This document shows, in pieces, positions 55,871-63,848 of a DNA stretch of 64,000 nucleotides. The notes beneath the pieces were generated by a model. That model was given only the letters and a program-made list of their open reading frames with translations, was not told the DNA's origin and did not search any database. Every line of letters starts with the position of its first letter. The first letter of the stretch is position 1. Source of the stretch: an uncultured Pirellulaceae bacterium (lineage in GTDB: Bacteria > Planctomycetota > Planctomycetia > Pirellulales > Pirellulaceae). A program made the position numbers and the translations under genes. The DNA lies in assembly GCA_938084685.1 (NCBI GenBank), contig CALKGE010000001.1, positions 744,001-808,000 of the forward strand, read 5' to 3'.

Positions 55871-56163
55871 CGGGCTAATTTGGGGATTTTGGTTGAGTTT
55901 GCCCGAGGACTTACCTAACTGTCAAAGTTGGTTCCGGGGTTCAAGTTTAACGTCTTTACGGATTCTTTCGGTACGGAACCTGGGAGGTCACAGCAGAAAA
56001 GCAGCCTTTAAAGTGTGCATCTGTGTGCCAGATAAAAAATCTAATGCTTGATTTTTTCCAATTATCCGATAATTTTAATGGAAGAGAAACACTGTGGTTA
56101 AGGTATGCGCAGTTTTAATAATTGAATGGATATGTTTCATATTCGTTCAGTGAGGACAGAGAA
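55861..56163 (+). other. Non-coding region with nested inverted repeats upstream of the prenyltransferase-repeat gene
   Basis: This is most of the 406-bp gap between rpmG and the next gene, and I see no gene in it. Inverted repeats are ACTTTGAC/GTCAAAGT (55861-55868, 55921-55928) enclosing CGGGC/GCCCG (55871-55875, 55901-55905). Next comes GGTTCCG/CGGAACC (55930-55936, 55974-55980). AAAAAATC/GATTTTTT (56034-56041, 56050-56057) follows. A short dyad, AATTATC-C-GATAATT (56060-56074), completes the set. Together these could be a structured RNA or leader, or operator sites; the evidence is only the symmetry. Confidence 0.35.
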
Positions 56164-57795
56164 ATGGCAGACGCGAACGATCCGAATCAAATTTCAAACC
56201 AGGGACATCCTTCACAGGTACCACCAGCGGTACCTCAAGCTTCCGCTGCTCCTGTAGCAGAACAAGCGAGTGCGTCTCCAGCCGCCCGACGAGCTGCCGA
56301 AGATCCTGCAGCGGACATGGAGTCAAGTCACGGTAGCAGCTTTATTTTGTTTCAGGCTGTTCCCAGTTGGATTTTCAGTCTGGCTGTGCACACCGTCATT
56401 CTGGTCATCCTGGGATTGATGGTGCTGGTTATCGAAGAGCCGGAGATGCCCTCTCTGACATCGGTAATGACCAAGAACGATCTGATCGAAGAGATCGTGG
56501 ATGATTTGACTGACCCGATTGATGAGCCGGTTGAAATCACTCCGACTGAAACAGTCGAAGTAGAAACCGAAGTGAATCCTATTGAGGATGTTTCTGAAGT
56601 CGAGGAAATCGATATTGCAGACGACGTCGAAGCCCCGCCGGCAGCCGTAGAATTCGAAAACATTGCCAATCAGGTAGCACCGACGACAGATCTTATGAAT
56701 AAGGCCGAAACGGTTGCAAGTGACTCAGGTATTGGTGCGCGTAGCGCGGATGCCAAGGCAGTTGCGGTTCGGGAATATGGTGGCACGAAAGAGAGTGAAA
56801 TGGCAGTAGCCATGGGATTGAAGTGGATTGCTAACCACCAAAATCCTGATGGTAGCTGGAGCTTCGATCATACGCTTGACGGACGTCGCTGTAACTGTGG
56901 CACGGTAGGTCATCTCAAGACCTCCTTTAACGGAGCCACTTCGATGGCATTACTGCCGTTTTTGGGCGCCGGGAATACTCACAAGAAGGGTGAGTACAAG
57001 AAACAGGTGGAAGCTGGTTTGTACTATCTCACTCGCAGCATGAAGGTCAACGGTGCTACGGGTGACCTGACCGACACGGGCGGTCGCATGTATTCACATG
57101 GCCTTTGTGCCATTACGCTTACTGAAGCTTTTGCCATGACAAAAGATCGACAACTGATGGCTCCCGCCCAGATGTCACTCAACTTTATCGTCTACGCGCA
57201 GGATCCTGTGGGAGGCGGTTGGCGTTATAAGCCTCGTCAGGCAGGTGATACTTCAGTCGTTGGTTGGCAGTTGATGGCACTCAAGAGTGGTCACATGGCA
57301 TATCTGAATGTACCCAAGAATACGATTGCCGGATGTTACCAGTTCCTGGACAGCGTTGCTGCGAATAGTGGAGCAACCTATGGATACACGTCACCTGGTG
57401 CGGGCCAGGCGACAACAGCTGTTGGCCTGCTATGCCGGATGTATCTGGGTTGGAAGAAAGATGAACCTGCCCTCCAGCGCGGTGTGGAACAGATTTCCAA
57501 ATGGGGTCCCAGCAAAGGGAACATGTACTATAACTACTATGCGACACAGGTCATGCGTCACCATGGTGGGCCATTGTGGGAAAAGTGGAATAAGACGATG
57601 CGTGATAGCCTGGTGACTGCTCAGACCACTGGTAAAGGTCATGATGCAGGAAGCTGGGCAATGGGGACAGATCACGGAGCACGCAGTGGTGGCCGGCTTT
57701 ACAATACCGCACTGGCCACAATGATTCTTGAAGTCTATTATCGTCACATGCCGATTTACGCTCAGCAGGCCGCCGAAGACGATTTTCCTCTGTAA
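56164..57795 (+). CDS. Prenyltransferase/squalene-oxidase-repeat membrane protein
   Basis: A 543-residue protein. The N-terminal about 55 residues are a Pro/Ala/Gln-rich cytoplasmic segment. A single membrane helix follows (WIFSLAVHTVILVILGLMVLVI, about 75-97), then an acidic Glu/Asp/Thr/Val-rich stretch (about 105-170). The C-terminal half is an alpha-alpha toroid with repeats such as MAVAMGLKWIANHQNPDGSWS, VEAGLYYLTRSM and GWQLMALKSGHMAYL. Despite the name, planctomycete members lack known terpene-cyclase motifs and are probably scaffolds or binding proteins. GAGG lies 8 nt before ATG 56164, which I prefer to ATG 56122. Confidence 0.85.
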   Translation: MADANDPNQISNQGHPSQVPPAVPQASAAPVAEQASASPAARRAAEDPAADMESSHGSSFILFQAVPSWIFSLAVHTVILVILGLMVLVIEEPEMPSLTSVMTKNDLIEEIVDDLTDPIDEPVEITPTETVEVETEVNPIEDVSEVEEIDIADDVEAPPAAVEFENIANQVAPTTDLMNKAETVASDSGIGARSADAKAVAVREYGGTKESEMAVAMGLKWIANHQNPDGSWSFDHTLDGRRCNCGTVGHLKTSFNGATSMALLPFLGAGNTHKKGEYKKQVEAGLYYLTRSMKVNGATGDLTDTGGRMYSHGLCAITLTEAFAMTKDRQLMAPAQMSLNFIVYAQDPVGGGWRYKPRQAGDTSVVGWQLMALKSGHMAYLNVPKNTIAGCYQFLDSVAANSGATYGYTSPGAGQATTAVGLLCRMYLGWKKDEPALQRGVEQISKWGPSKGNMYYNYYATQVMRHHGGPLWEKWNKTMRDSLVTAQTTGKGHDAGSWAMGTDHGARSGGRLYNTALATMILEVYYRHMPIYAQQAAEDDFPL

Positions 57796-57840
57796 GACTT
57801 TTCTTGACACGCCTGCCGGTTTATTCAGAAGGCTCTCGTT

Positions 57841-58590
57841 ATGCGCATCATCCCGGTACTGGATGTGTTAAACGGCCGGGTCGTCCGGGGTGTCGCGGGT
57901 CAGCGGGATAGCTATCAGCCGATCCAAAGCCTGCTCACACCATCTTCAGATGCCAGAGAAATATGCAGAGCATTTGAGCGTGAGTTCGGACTTAATGAGT
58001 ACTACGTCGCAGATCTGGACGGGATTGAACGAGGGATTCCCAACACCCGGGTACTGCAGGATATACTCGACGTCGGTATATCCATCTGGTTGGATGCGGG
58101 CTTCTCGTCTGTTTCCAGATTGCATGCGTTACAGCAGCACATCGAGTTGGAAAAACTGGCCAGGATTATTGTTGGCCTGGAATGCTGTGCGGAGTTGGCC
58201 GACTTGCGATCGCTATTGGAAGTGATCGGCACAAACAGGTTTGTTTTCAGTTTGGACCTGAAAAATGAAATGCCGTTGCTGGCGGACAATGCCTGTTCAC
58301 AGTGGGCACAGGCAATGCCGCTGGAGATTGTACAACAGGTCGTCGAATTGGGTGTGCAGTCCATGATTGTGCTTGATCTGGCTGCGGTGGGGATGGGAGC
58401 AGGAACTCCTACTTTGGATCTCTGCCGCCAGCTAAAGCAGGAGTACCCCTGGCTGGAAATTATTACCGGTGGGGGTGTAAACTGCGTGGATGACCTCATG
58501 GAATTGGAAGGGCATTGTGACGGAGTGTTGATTGCGTCTGCATTGCACGATGGTCGTATCCTTCCGGCTGACCTTACTCGGTTTCGCTGA
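57841..58590 (+). CDS. HisA-like TIM-barrel protein (proFAR isomerase related)
   Basis: A 249-residue protein. It opens IIPVLDVLNGRVVRGVAGQRDSY, like HisA but with Val-Leu-Asp instead of Ile-Asp-Leu. D8 and D139 (FVFSLDLK) match the two acid/base Asp positions of HisA. The phosphate-binding ITGGGV lies near the C-terminus. The second-half motif is LDLAAVGMGAGT instead of the usual TDxxRDG, so histidine synthesis is doubtful. No his genes are nearby. I recall, unverified, that HisA-related proteins of this type occur with tetrahydromethanopterin-linked C1 genes in methylotrophs and planctomycetes. It starts 45 bp after the prenyltransferase-repeat gene. Confidence 0.75.
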   Translation: MRIIPVLDVLNGRVVRGVAGQRDSYQPIQSLLTPSSDAREICRAFEREFGLNEYYVADLDGIERGIPNTRVLQDILDVGISIWLDAGFSSVSRLHALQQHIELEKLARIIVGLECCAELADLRSLLEVIGTNRFVFSLDLKNEMPLLADNACSQWAQAMPLEIVQQVVELGVQSMIVLDLAAVGMGAGTPTLDLCRQLKQEYPWLEIITGGGVNCVDDLMELEGHCDGVLIASALHDGRILPADLTRFR

Positions 58591-58622
58591 TCTCGAGAGC
58601 TTGGAGAGCTTGGGGAGAGCAT

Positions 58623-58649
58623 GGACGAATCGGACGAATTGGACGAATT
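58623..58649 (+). repeat. Three tandem 9-bp repeats (GGACGAATY)
   Basis: GGACGAATC, GGACGAATT and GGACGAATT lie in tandem between the convergent HisA-like and enoyl-CoA hydratase-like genes. Two GAGAGCTTG copies lie just before. The 75-bp gap has no clear terminator. Confidence 0.75.
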
Positions 58650-58665
58650 GGGGATAGAGTCGATT

Positions 58666-59442
58666 TCAGTCGAAGTCAGGAGTCTGCTTGTTCAGAAATG
58701 CGGTGACTCCCAGACTTGCATGTGATGTGCTGCGAGCGGCAGCCGTCATGGCACCACTTACCTGAAGCTGCCTTTCGATCTGTTCTGCTAGCGTTTCGTT
58801 GATGATTCGTTTAGTCATTTGGACCGCCTGCGATGATGTGATGGCTATTTCGCCGGCCAATTGATGAGCACGAGCCCAAACGAGCTGCTGCTCGACAACA
58901 TCGTGGATCAATCCGAATTGCTTGCCTTCGGTAGCCGACATCGGCTGGCCGGTAATTGCAAAACGGGAGGCAATGGCGGCCCCGGCCCGAAAGTTCAACA
59001 TCGTGCCAGCGCTGCCAGACGCTAATCCACGCTTGACTTCCGGTAGTTGCAAGTGGGCCGTATCAGCAGCAATGATGAAATCACATGCGAGTGCAATGGC
59101 TGCTCCCGTACCGATCGCCGGGCCGTTCAACGCAGCAATGATCGGTTTGGGATAACGCAGCATCGCCAGTAACAGTTCATTGAGTAGTTCAATATCCTGA
59201 TGAGACGAAGGTGATTCGCGTTGAATTTCTGTGTTGAGTTGACGAAGGTCAGTGCCTGCTGAAAAGAGATCGCCTGAACCAGTGAGTATGACTGCCCGGA
59301 TGCTCTTTTCCTGATGCAAATCTCCTAGCGCTTCCCGCAGTTGCACATATCCAAAAGTCGGAATGACATTGGCATGTTTCGGGTTGTTAATGATAATTGT
59401 GCCACTGGGGATGTTTTTACGGACATCAATGATGGACAGCAT
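58666..59442 (-). CDS. Enoyl-CoA hydratase/isomerase family protein
   Basis: A 258-residue crotonase-fold protein. IRAVILTGSGDLFSAGTDLRQL and KPIIAALNGPAIGTGAAIALACDFIIA provide the two oxyanion-hole backbone regions. PEVKRGLASGSAGTM occupies the position where active hydratases carry a catalytic Glu; here Ser and Gly residues stand there, so hydratase activity is uncertain. Members process acyl-CoA thioesters in fatty-acid or aromatic metabolism. It is alone on its strand. Confidence 0.88.
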   Translation of the reverse strand: MLSIIDVRKNIPSGTIIINNPKHANVIPTFGYVQLREALGDLHQEKSIRAVILTGSGDLFSAGTDLRQLNTEIQRESPSSHQDIELLNELLLAMLRYPKPIIAALNGPAIGTGAAIALACDFIIAADTAHLQLPEVKRGLASGSAGTMLNFRAGAAIASRFAITGQPMSATEGKQFGLIHDVVEQQLVWARAHQLAGEIAITSSQAVQMTKRIINETLAEQIERQLQVSGAMTAAARSTSHASLGVTAFLNKQTPDFD

Positions 59443-59575
59443 ACTAGCGACTTCAGGGAGGAAGAGTGTGAATTGAGAATATATTTATTGCTCTATTCGG
59501 GGTTAGCCGATAATCTGAAGGTAGTGGCTGAATTGTCACGAGGCAAGTTACTCAATTCAAAAATCATCTTTGTTT

Positions 59576-61030
59576 ATGACTGCTCACAATAATCCACAGC
59601 ATCAGCAGCACGCTTTTACCTCGCTTCACGGGAGAACTCGCGAAGGTCTGGTAATGCATGACCGTCGAGGAATGTTGAAGGCGAGCATGGCTGGACTGGC
59701 CGGTCTGTCGTTACCCGGGTTGCTGCAAAATCACGCTCTGGCGAATGCGGCCGGCAAGCCGTCGAGTAAAGGTAAGAGTGTAATTTTACTGTGGATGGCG
59801 GGAGGGCCATCCCACATTGATACGTGGGATCCTAAACCGGATCGCCCCTTTGAAAATCGAGGGCCGTTTGGAGTCACCAGCACGAAGTTGCCTGGCGTTC
59901 ACATTTGTGAGCATTTGCCAAAGCAGGCCGCAATGCTCGACAAGGTGTCAATTCTCCGGAGCGTGGACTGTCGTGGGAGTAATCATCAGCCAAACAAAGT
60001 AATGCAGACCGGCGATCGAACCGCTGCACCCCGAGTGAATCCAAAGGGTGATAAGATTCCTTGTTTTGCATCAATCATTGCCAAGGAAAAAGGTGCTAAT
60101 GATCCAGCGATGCCGGCTTATGTGGCATTTGAGAAACACTCGTCCCATGTCGGCTACGCCGGTTACCTGGGAAGGAAATACAATCCATTTCTGGCAAACA
60201 AGGCCTGTCGCCTGCCGGTTTATACGAATGTCGGAGTTGATACAGGGCAGATGTCTGGAGCGGATATTTTTGCAATGACATCCGGGCTGACTGTCGATCG
60301 AATTCACAATCGCAGGAAATTGGTAAAGCAGTTTGACCAAATGAAGAGCGGTCTCGATATTCAGGGAGATATGGAAGCCCACGATGAGTATGGGCAGCAG
60401 GCTGCGGATATGTTGCTTGGCGGCAAAGCGCAGGAAGCGTTTGATATTTCCCGTGAACCGCAAAAGTATCGTGATCTCTATGGTAATCATCTGTGGTGCC
60501 AGCAGGTACTCATCGCCAGACGGTTGGTCGAAGCTGGCGTCAGCTTTGTGACACTTGATCTGAGCTACCATACCGCTTCGGGTACTTGGGATAACCATGG
60601 TATTCCCGGTGGTGTTTACGGAGGAATCAGTAAGGGGTTGGGGCCATTACTGCCTCTATTTGATCATTTCTATACCACACTGATCACCGATCTGGAGCAA
60701 CGTGGTTTGCTCGATGATACGCTCGTTATCGCAATGGGGGAATTCGGGCGTACTCCTAATATTGGAACGCAGAATAGCGAAGATGGCCGGAATCATTGGC
60801 CGGTAGTGATGAGTATGTGCCTGGCTGGCGGTGGTTTGCGACACGGCCAGGTGATTGGCTCCAGTGAACGTGACGGCAGCGATATTCGAACTCGTCCCAT
60901 CACACCTGGCGATATTGGAGCGACGATCTATCGCCATATGGGCGTACCACTTGATGTCTATTACGAAGATGAAAAGGGACGCCCTAACTTTTCGATAATT
61001 GATGGCGAGCCCATTAAAGAATTGTTCTAG
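59576..61030 (+). CDS. DUF1501 family protein without a DUF1549/1553 partner
   Basis: A 484-residue protein. The Tat-type leader is HDRRGMLKASMAGLAGLSL, preceded by about 28 His/Gln-rich residues. Core motifs include VILLWMAGGPSHIDTWDPK, GSNHQPNKVMQTGDR, LIARRLVEAGVSFVTLDLSYH, AMGEFGRTPNIGTQNSEDG and RNHWPVVMSMCLAGGGLRHG. ATG 59576 is chosen; TTG 59570 and ATG 59654 are alternatives. It ends at a hairpin terminator. It belongs with the DUF1501 type at 46284 in having GEFGRTP. Confidence 0.9.
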   Translation: MTAHNNPQHQQHAFTSLHGRTREGLVMHDRRGMLKASMAGLAGLSLPGLLQNHALANAAGKPSSKGKSVILLWMAGGPSHIDTWDPKPDRPFENRGPFGVTSTKLPGVHICEHLPKQAAMLDKVSILRSVDCRGSNHQPNKVMQTGDRTAAPRVNPKGDKIPCFASIIAKEKGANDPAMPAYVAFEKHSSHVGYAGYLGRKYNPFLANKACRLPVYTNVGVDTGQMSGADIFAMTSGLTVDRIHNRRKLVKQFDQMKSGLDIQGDMEAHDEYGQQAADMLLGGKAQEAFDISREPQKYRDLYGNHLWCQQVLIARRLVEAGVSFVTLDLSYHTASGTWDNHGIPGGVYGGISKGLGPLLPLFDHFYTTLITDLEQRGLLDDTLVIAMGEFGRTPNIGTQNSEDGRNHWPVVMSMCLAGGGLRHGQVIGSSERDGSDIRTRPITPGDIGATIYRHMGVPLDVYYEDEKGRPNFSIIDGEPIKELF

Positions 61031-61032
61031 AG

Positions 61033-61064
61033 AACGCGAATACCTACAAGCTTCGCGTTTCTTT
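61033..61064 (+). terminator. Probable rho-independent terminator
   Basis: AACGCGAA (61033-61040) pairs with TTCGCGTT (61052-61059) across an 11-nt loop, followed by a T-rich tract (TCTTT). It lies directly after the DUF1501 stop. Confidence 0.65.
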
Positions 61065-61088
61065 CGCAGGCCACCTGAGACGCCTGCT

Positions 61089-61115
61089 CCCCCCCCGATT
61101 TCCCCGAATCCCCCC
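61089..61115 (-). other. C-rich runs (potential G-quadruplex on the minus strand)
   Basis: Runs of eight, four and six C residues (61089-61096, 61102-61105, 61110-61115) lie in a 270-bp non-coding gap. The eight-base run could provide two tracts, giving four G-tracts on the minus strand. No gene is visible in the gap. Confidence 0.3.
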
Positions 61116-61300
61116 AATTTATAGTCCAGTCATGCTGACTCCGGGTTATCGCAGTTATACGAGTTATTCCAGACGGTAGAAAAAAGTCAAAAATATGTCA
61201 TCCGACTGGCCGATATGATGGATGCCTGATATTAGTTTCTTTCGGCGAATGGATGCGTCGAGTCCCTTTTGTAACTCATGGATTGAGGGGGCTCCGTATT

Positions 61301-62755
61301 ATGAAACGACAATTCTTCACCATTTCCATCATTCGCCATGCCATACTCGGTATCTTGCTGACCGGTTTGGTGGCTGGCTTAATGACCAACCCTGTCCGCG
61401 CTAACGAACTATCTGCGGATGTTCCTCATCCTGCGGTCGCCCGTATCATGTCTGTCGAGACCAATGGTGCCTCCTTCGGCTCTGGCACCCTGGTTTATAA
61501 ACAGGGTAAGCATGCGCTGCTGGTGACCAACCACCATGTCATTCGTGATTCGAAGCAGGAAATCCTGGTTTCGTTTCCAAATGGCTTTCGATCATCGGCA
61601 AAAGTGGTCGCCAGTGACCCGACATGGGATTTGGCAGCCTTGTTGATCTGGAGTCCTTCGATTGATGCGGTCCAGATTACCAGGACCGCACCTCAACCTG
61701 GTGATAAACTGACCATTGCTGGTTATGGTTCAGGGCGATATCGAGCGGTCTCCGGAGTCTGTTCACAATATGTTTCTCCAGGTCTCAGCCAACCACATGA
61801 GATGGTGGAACTTAAAGCTGTAGCTCGTCAAGGTGATTCAGGTGGCCCTATTTTCAACACGGAAGGCGAGTTGGCTGGTGTGCTTTTTGGAGCTGGCTGG
61901 AGAACGACTGCCGGGAGCTATAGTGGCCGTGTCAAGCAATTCCTGGATCCAGTGGTAGGTCGCATGCAGAAATCAGTCATTGAAAAACCAATTGAGGCTC
62001 AAGCTGACAATCCGCAACCAGAGACCGGGACTCCCGAACCTCAGGCGACCATTACGGGGTTAGCCGTGGAGCAACCGTCCCTGTCTGTACCATCTCTGCA
62101 GCCGATGCAGCAGGAGGATCTACAGTCGATTGAGTCGATTGAGTCGATTGAGGCGATTGCCGTGGAAGAGGAAGATCCCGGGTCGGAAACGGTTTCTGAT
62201 ACATCGGAAGAAGTTGTTTTGGACGAGGGAACGGTCCCGCTGGATTCTGAGGTGAATGCAGACCCGTCCGAGACGCAGTCGAATACAGATGATGGGGCTC
62301 TGGCAACCGACCTGGAGAGTTCTTCTGGAGCTGAGCAGGAGGAAGCCGCTTTGATCGAGGAAAGCTTTTTTGAGACACAGACTTCTGATCAGAGCGGTGT
62401 TACGACGGATGAGAATTCGGATCAGCTGGTAGACGAATTACCTACCACATCAGAACAGGACGTCGGTAACTCGCAGGCGTTGCGTGAATCTGACGAGCCG
62501 GAACTGGATTCTGTTGCAGACAAACCGTCGGAGGTTGTCGATGTTGTTGGAAGCGGTGATGGCGAGCATGACATGACGCCGGGGGACAGCTCGAAGGAAA
62601 AAGCGCCAATTGATCTTAGTCCTGAAACTAATCCGGAAACACAAAGTCTGATTGGCTGGAAAGAACTGGCAGGCGACACGTTGCTTCAACAAATCCGAAC
62701 CGTACTTGCCGGAGTGGGATTCTTGGCTATTGTGGTCCAATTGGCTCGGCGATAA
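61301..62755 (+). CDS. Trypsin-like (S1C) serine protease with acidic stalk and C-terminal membrane anchor
   Basis: A 484-residue protein with an N-terminal signal (AILGILLTGLVAGLMTNPVRA). The protease domain (about 35-220) has the triad His79 (TNHHV), Asp110 (TWDLAAL) and Ser180 (RQGDSGGP). A long Glu/Asp/Ser/Thr-rich, probably disordered region covers about 230-450. A C-terminal membrane helix (TVLAGVGFLAIVVQLARR) ends in basic residues. No PDZ domain is seen, unlike DegP. The topology places the protease outside the membrane on a long stalk. ATG 61301 precedes the signal; the frame is open back to 61253. Confidence 0.88.
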   Translation: MKRQFFTISIIRHAILGILLTGLVAGLMTNPVRANELSADVPHPAVARIMSVETNGASFGSGTLVYKQGKHALLVTNHHVIRDSKQEILVSFPNGFRSSAKVVASDPTWDLAALLIWSPSIDAVQITRTAPQPGDKLTIAGYGSGRYRAVSGVCSQYVSPGLSQPHEMVELKAVARQGDSGGPIFNTEGELAGVLFGAGWRTTAGSYSGRVKQFLDPVVGRMQKSVIEKPIEAQADNPQPETGTPEPQATITGLAVEQPSLSVPSLQPMQQEDLQSIESIESIEAIAVEEEDPGSETVSDTSEEVVLDEGTVPLDSEVNADPSETQSNTDDGALATDLESSSGAEQEEAALIEESFFETQTSDQSGVTTDENSDQLVDELPTTSEQDVGNSQALRESDEPELDSVADKPSEVVDVVGSGDGEHDMTPGDSSKEKAPIDLSPETNPETQSLIGWKELAGDTLLQQIRTVLAGVGFLAIVVQLARR

Positions 62756-62810
62756 CAAACAGGTTCCATCTTCTGATTCGCATTCTTTAACGTTCTGCTT
62801 TTAATCGCAG

Positions 62811-62816
62811 TATAAT
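62811..62816 (+). promoter_or_regulatory. Possible -10 element (TATAAT)
   Basis: A perfect TATAAT lies 43 bp before the isomerase-like gene at 62860. The region at -35 shows only TAACGT, so the promoter is tentative. Confidence 0.3.
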
Positions 62817-62859
62817 GATGGTTTGTCATTAGTCGGCGATAGTTAAGAGACGAACGATT

Positions 62860-63834
62860 ATGGAGCGATTTATCCCCGAAATGCCGAGAAGGCGTTTTCT
62901 GGCTTCCTGTTCTGGCGCTCTGGCGTTGGCAACTTCTCACCAAAGCCTGGTAGCCTCGTCGGTTAAAAGCATGGATACCATGACTTTGGGGTTCAGTACC
63001 TACGGTAGCCGGACCATCGCCACGGAAGCTGTGATTCCAGTACTTGCGGACACCGGTTACGATGCGGTGGAGATTACTTGCACGAAGGGGTTCGATGCGG
63101 CACCTGAAAACGTTTCCATGACGCGTCGTCTTCACATTCGTAAAAAGTTATCGGAGACGGGGCTGCGACTGACCTCCATCATGGAGCATACGACTCCTCA
63201 GACCAGTGCTGACGTGAACAGCGCCAATTTGGCTCGGATTCGCAACGCTGCCGAGTTTGTTTCTGATATTACGGATGCGAAAAATGTGGTGATCCAGACC
63301 GTGTTAGGCGGGGGAAGCTGGCACGACAAGAAAAATCTGTTTCTTGAGCAGGTAGGACGTTGGGTTGAAAAGACTGCTGGCTCGTCCACTACGATTTGTA
63401 TTAAACCTCACCGTGGCGGTGGTATGGATACGCCTGAGAAAGCAGTGTGGATCATGAAACAGCTTAACGATCCCCAACGGTTGAGGATGGTCTATGACTA
63501 CAGCCATTACATTTACACCGGGCTGGAACTGGTTCCCACGATTAAACAGGCAGCACACAAAACCGCTCATATCGCGGTGAAAGATACGGTAAAGCTTGCG
63601 GAGGGGAAATTCAGATTTGAGCTTCCCGGTAGCGCTGGCACGATCGACTTCACGACCTTGATCAAGCAATTCTATTTGCGAGGTTATCGAGGAGACATTT
63701 CCTGCGAAGTTTCCGGAATGGTTTGGAGCAAGCCCGGTTATGATCCTCATCGCGCGCTAAAGACCTGCTACGAGAATGTATCCAAAGCATTTCAAGATGC
63801 CGGTGTACCTCGGCCTCAGGCCTCACTGCGTTAA
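62860..63834 (+). CDS. Tat-exported sugar phosphate isomerase/epimerase-like TIM-barrel protein
   Basis: A 324-residue protein with a Tat leader (PRRRFLASCSGALALATS). The xylose-isomerase-like TIM barrel is shown by LGFSTYGSR, GYDAVEITCTKGF, ITDAKNVVIQTVLGG, CIKPHRGGGMDTPEKA, MVYDYSHYIYTGLEL, HIAVKD and GDISCEVSG. His and Asp/Glu residues in KPHRGG, YDYSHY and the late CEVSG strand are the expected metal ligands. Exported members of this family are common in planctomycetes and probably act on sugars or cyclitols; the substrate is unknown. The next gene starts 14 bp downstream. Confidence 0.88.
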   Translation: MERFIPEMPRRRFLASCSGALALATSHQSLVASSVKSMDTMTLGFSTYGSRTIATEAVIPVLADTGYDAVEITCTKGFDAAPENVSMTRRLHIRKKLSETGLRLTSIMEHTTPQTSADVNSANLARIRNAAEFVSDITDAKNVVIQTVLGGGSWHDKKNLFLEQVGRWVEKTAGSSTTICIKPHRGGGMDTPEKAVWIMKQLNDPQRLRMVYDYSHYIYTGLELVPTIKQAAHKTAHIAVKDTVKLAEGKFRFELPGSAGTIDFTTLIKQFYLRGYRGDISCEVSGMVWSKPGYDPHRALKTCYENVSKAFQDAGVPRPQASLR

Positions 63835-63848
63835 GGAACAGAAACAGC

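Noticed and set aside
55930..56010. Possible small SRP RNA in the gap before the prenyltransferase-repeat gene
   Set aside because: The conserved domain IV core (GGTC...GGAAGGAAGCAGC) is not present; only a short GCAGCC fragment matches.
59469..59559. Inverted repeat TGAATTGAG/CTCAATTCA before the DUF1501 gene at 59576
   Set aside because: The arms are 73 nt apart with no other support for pairing or a binding site; kept only as a note.
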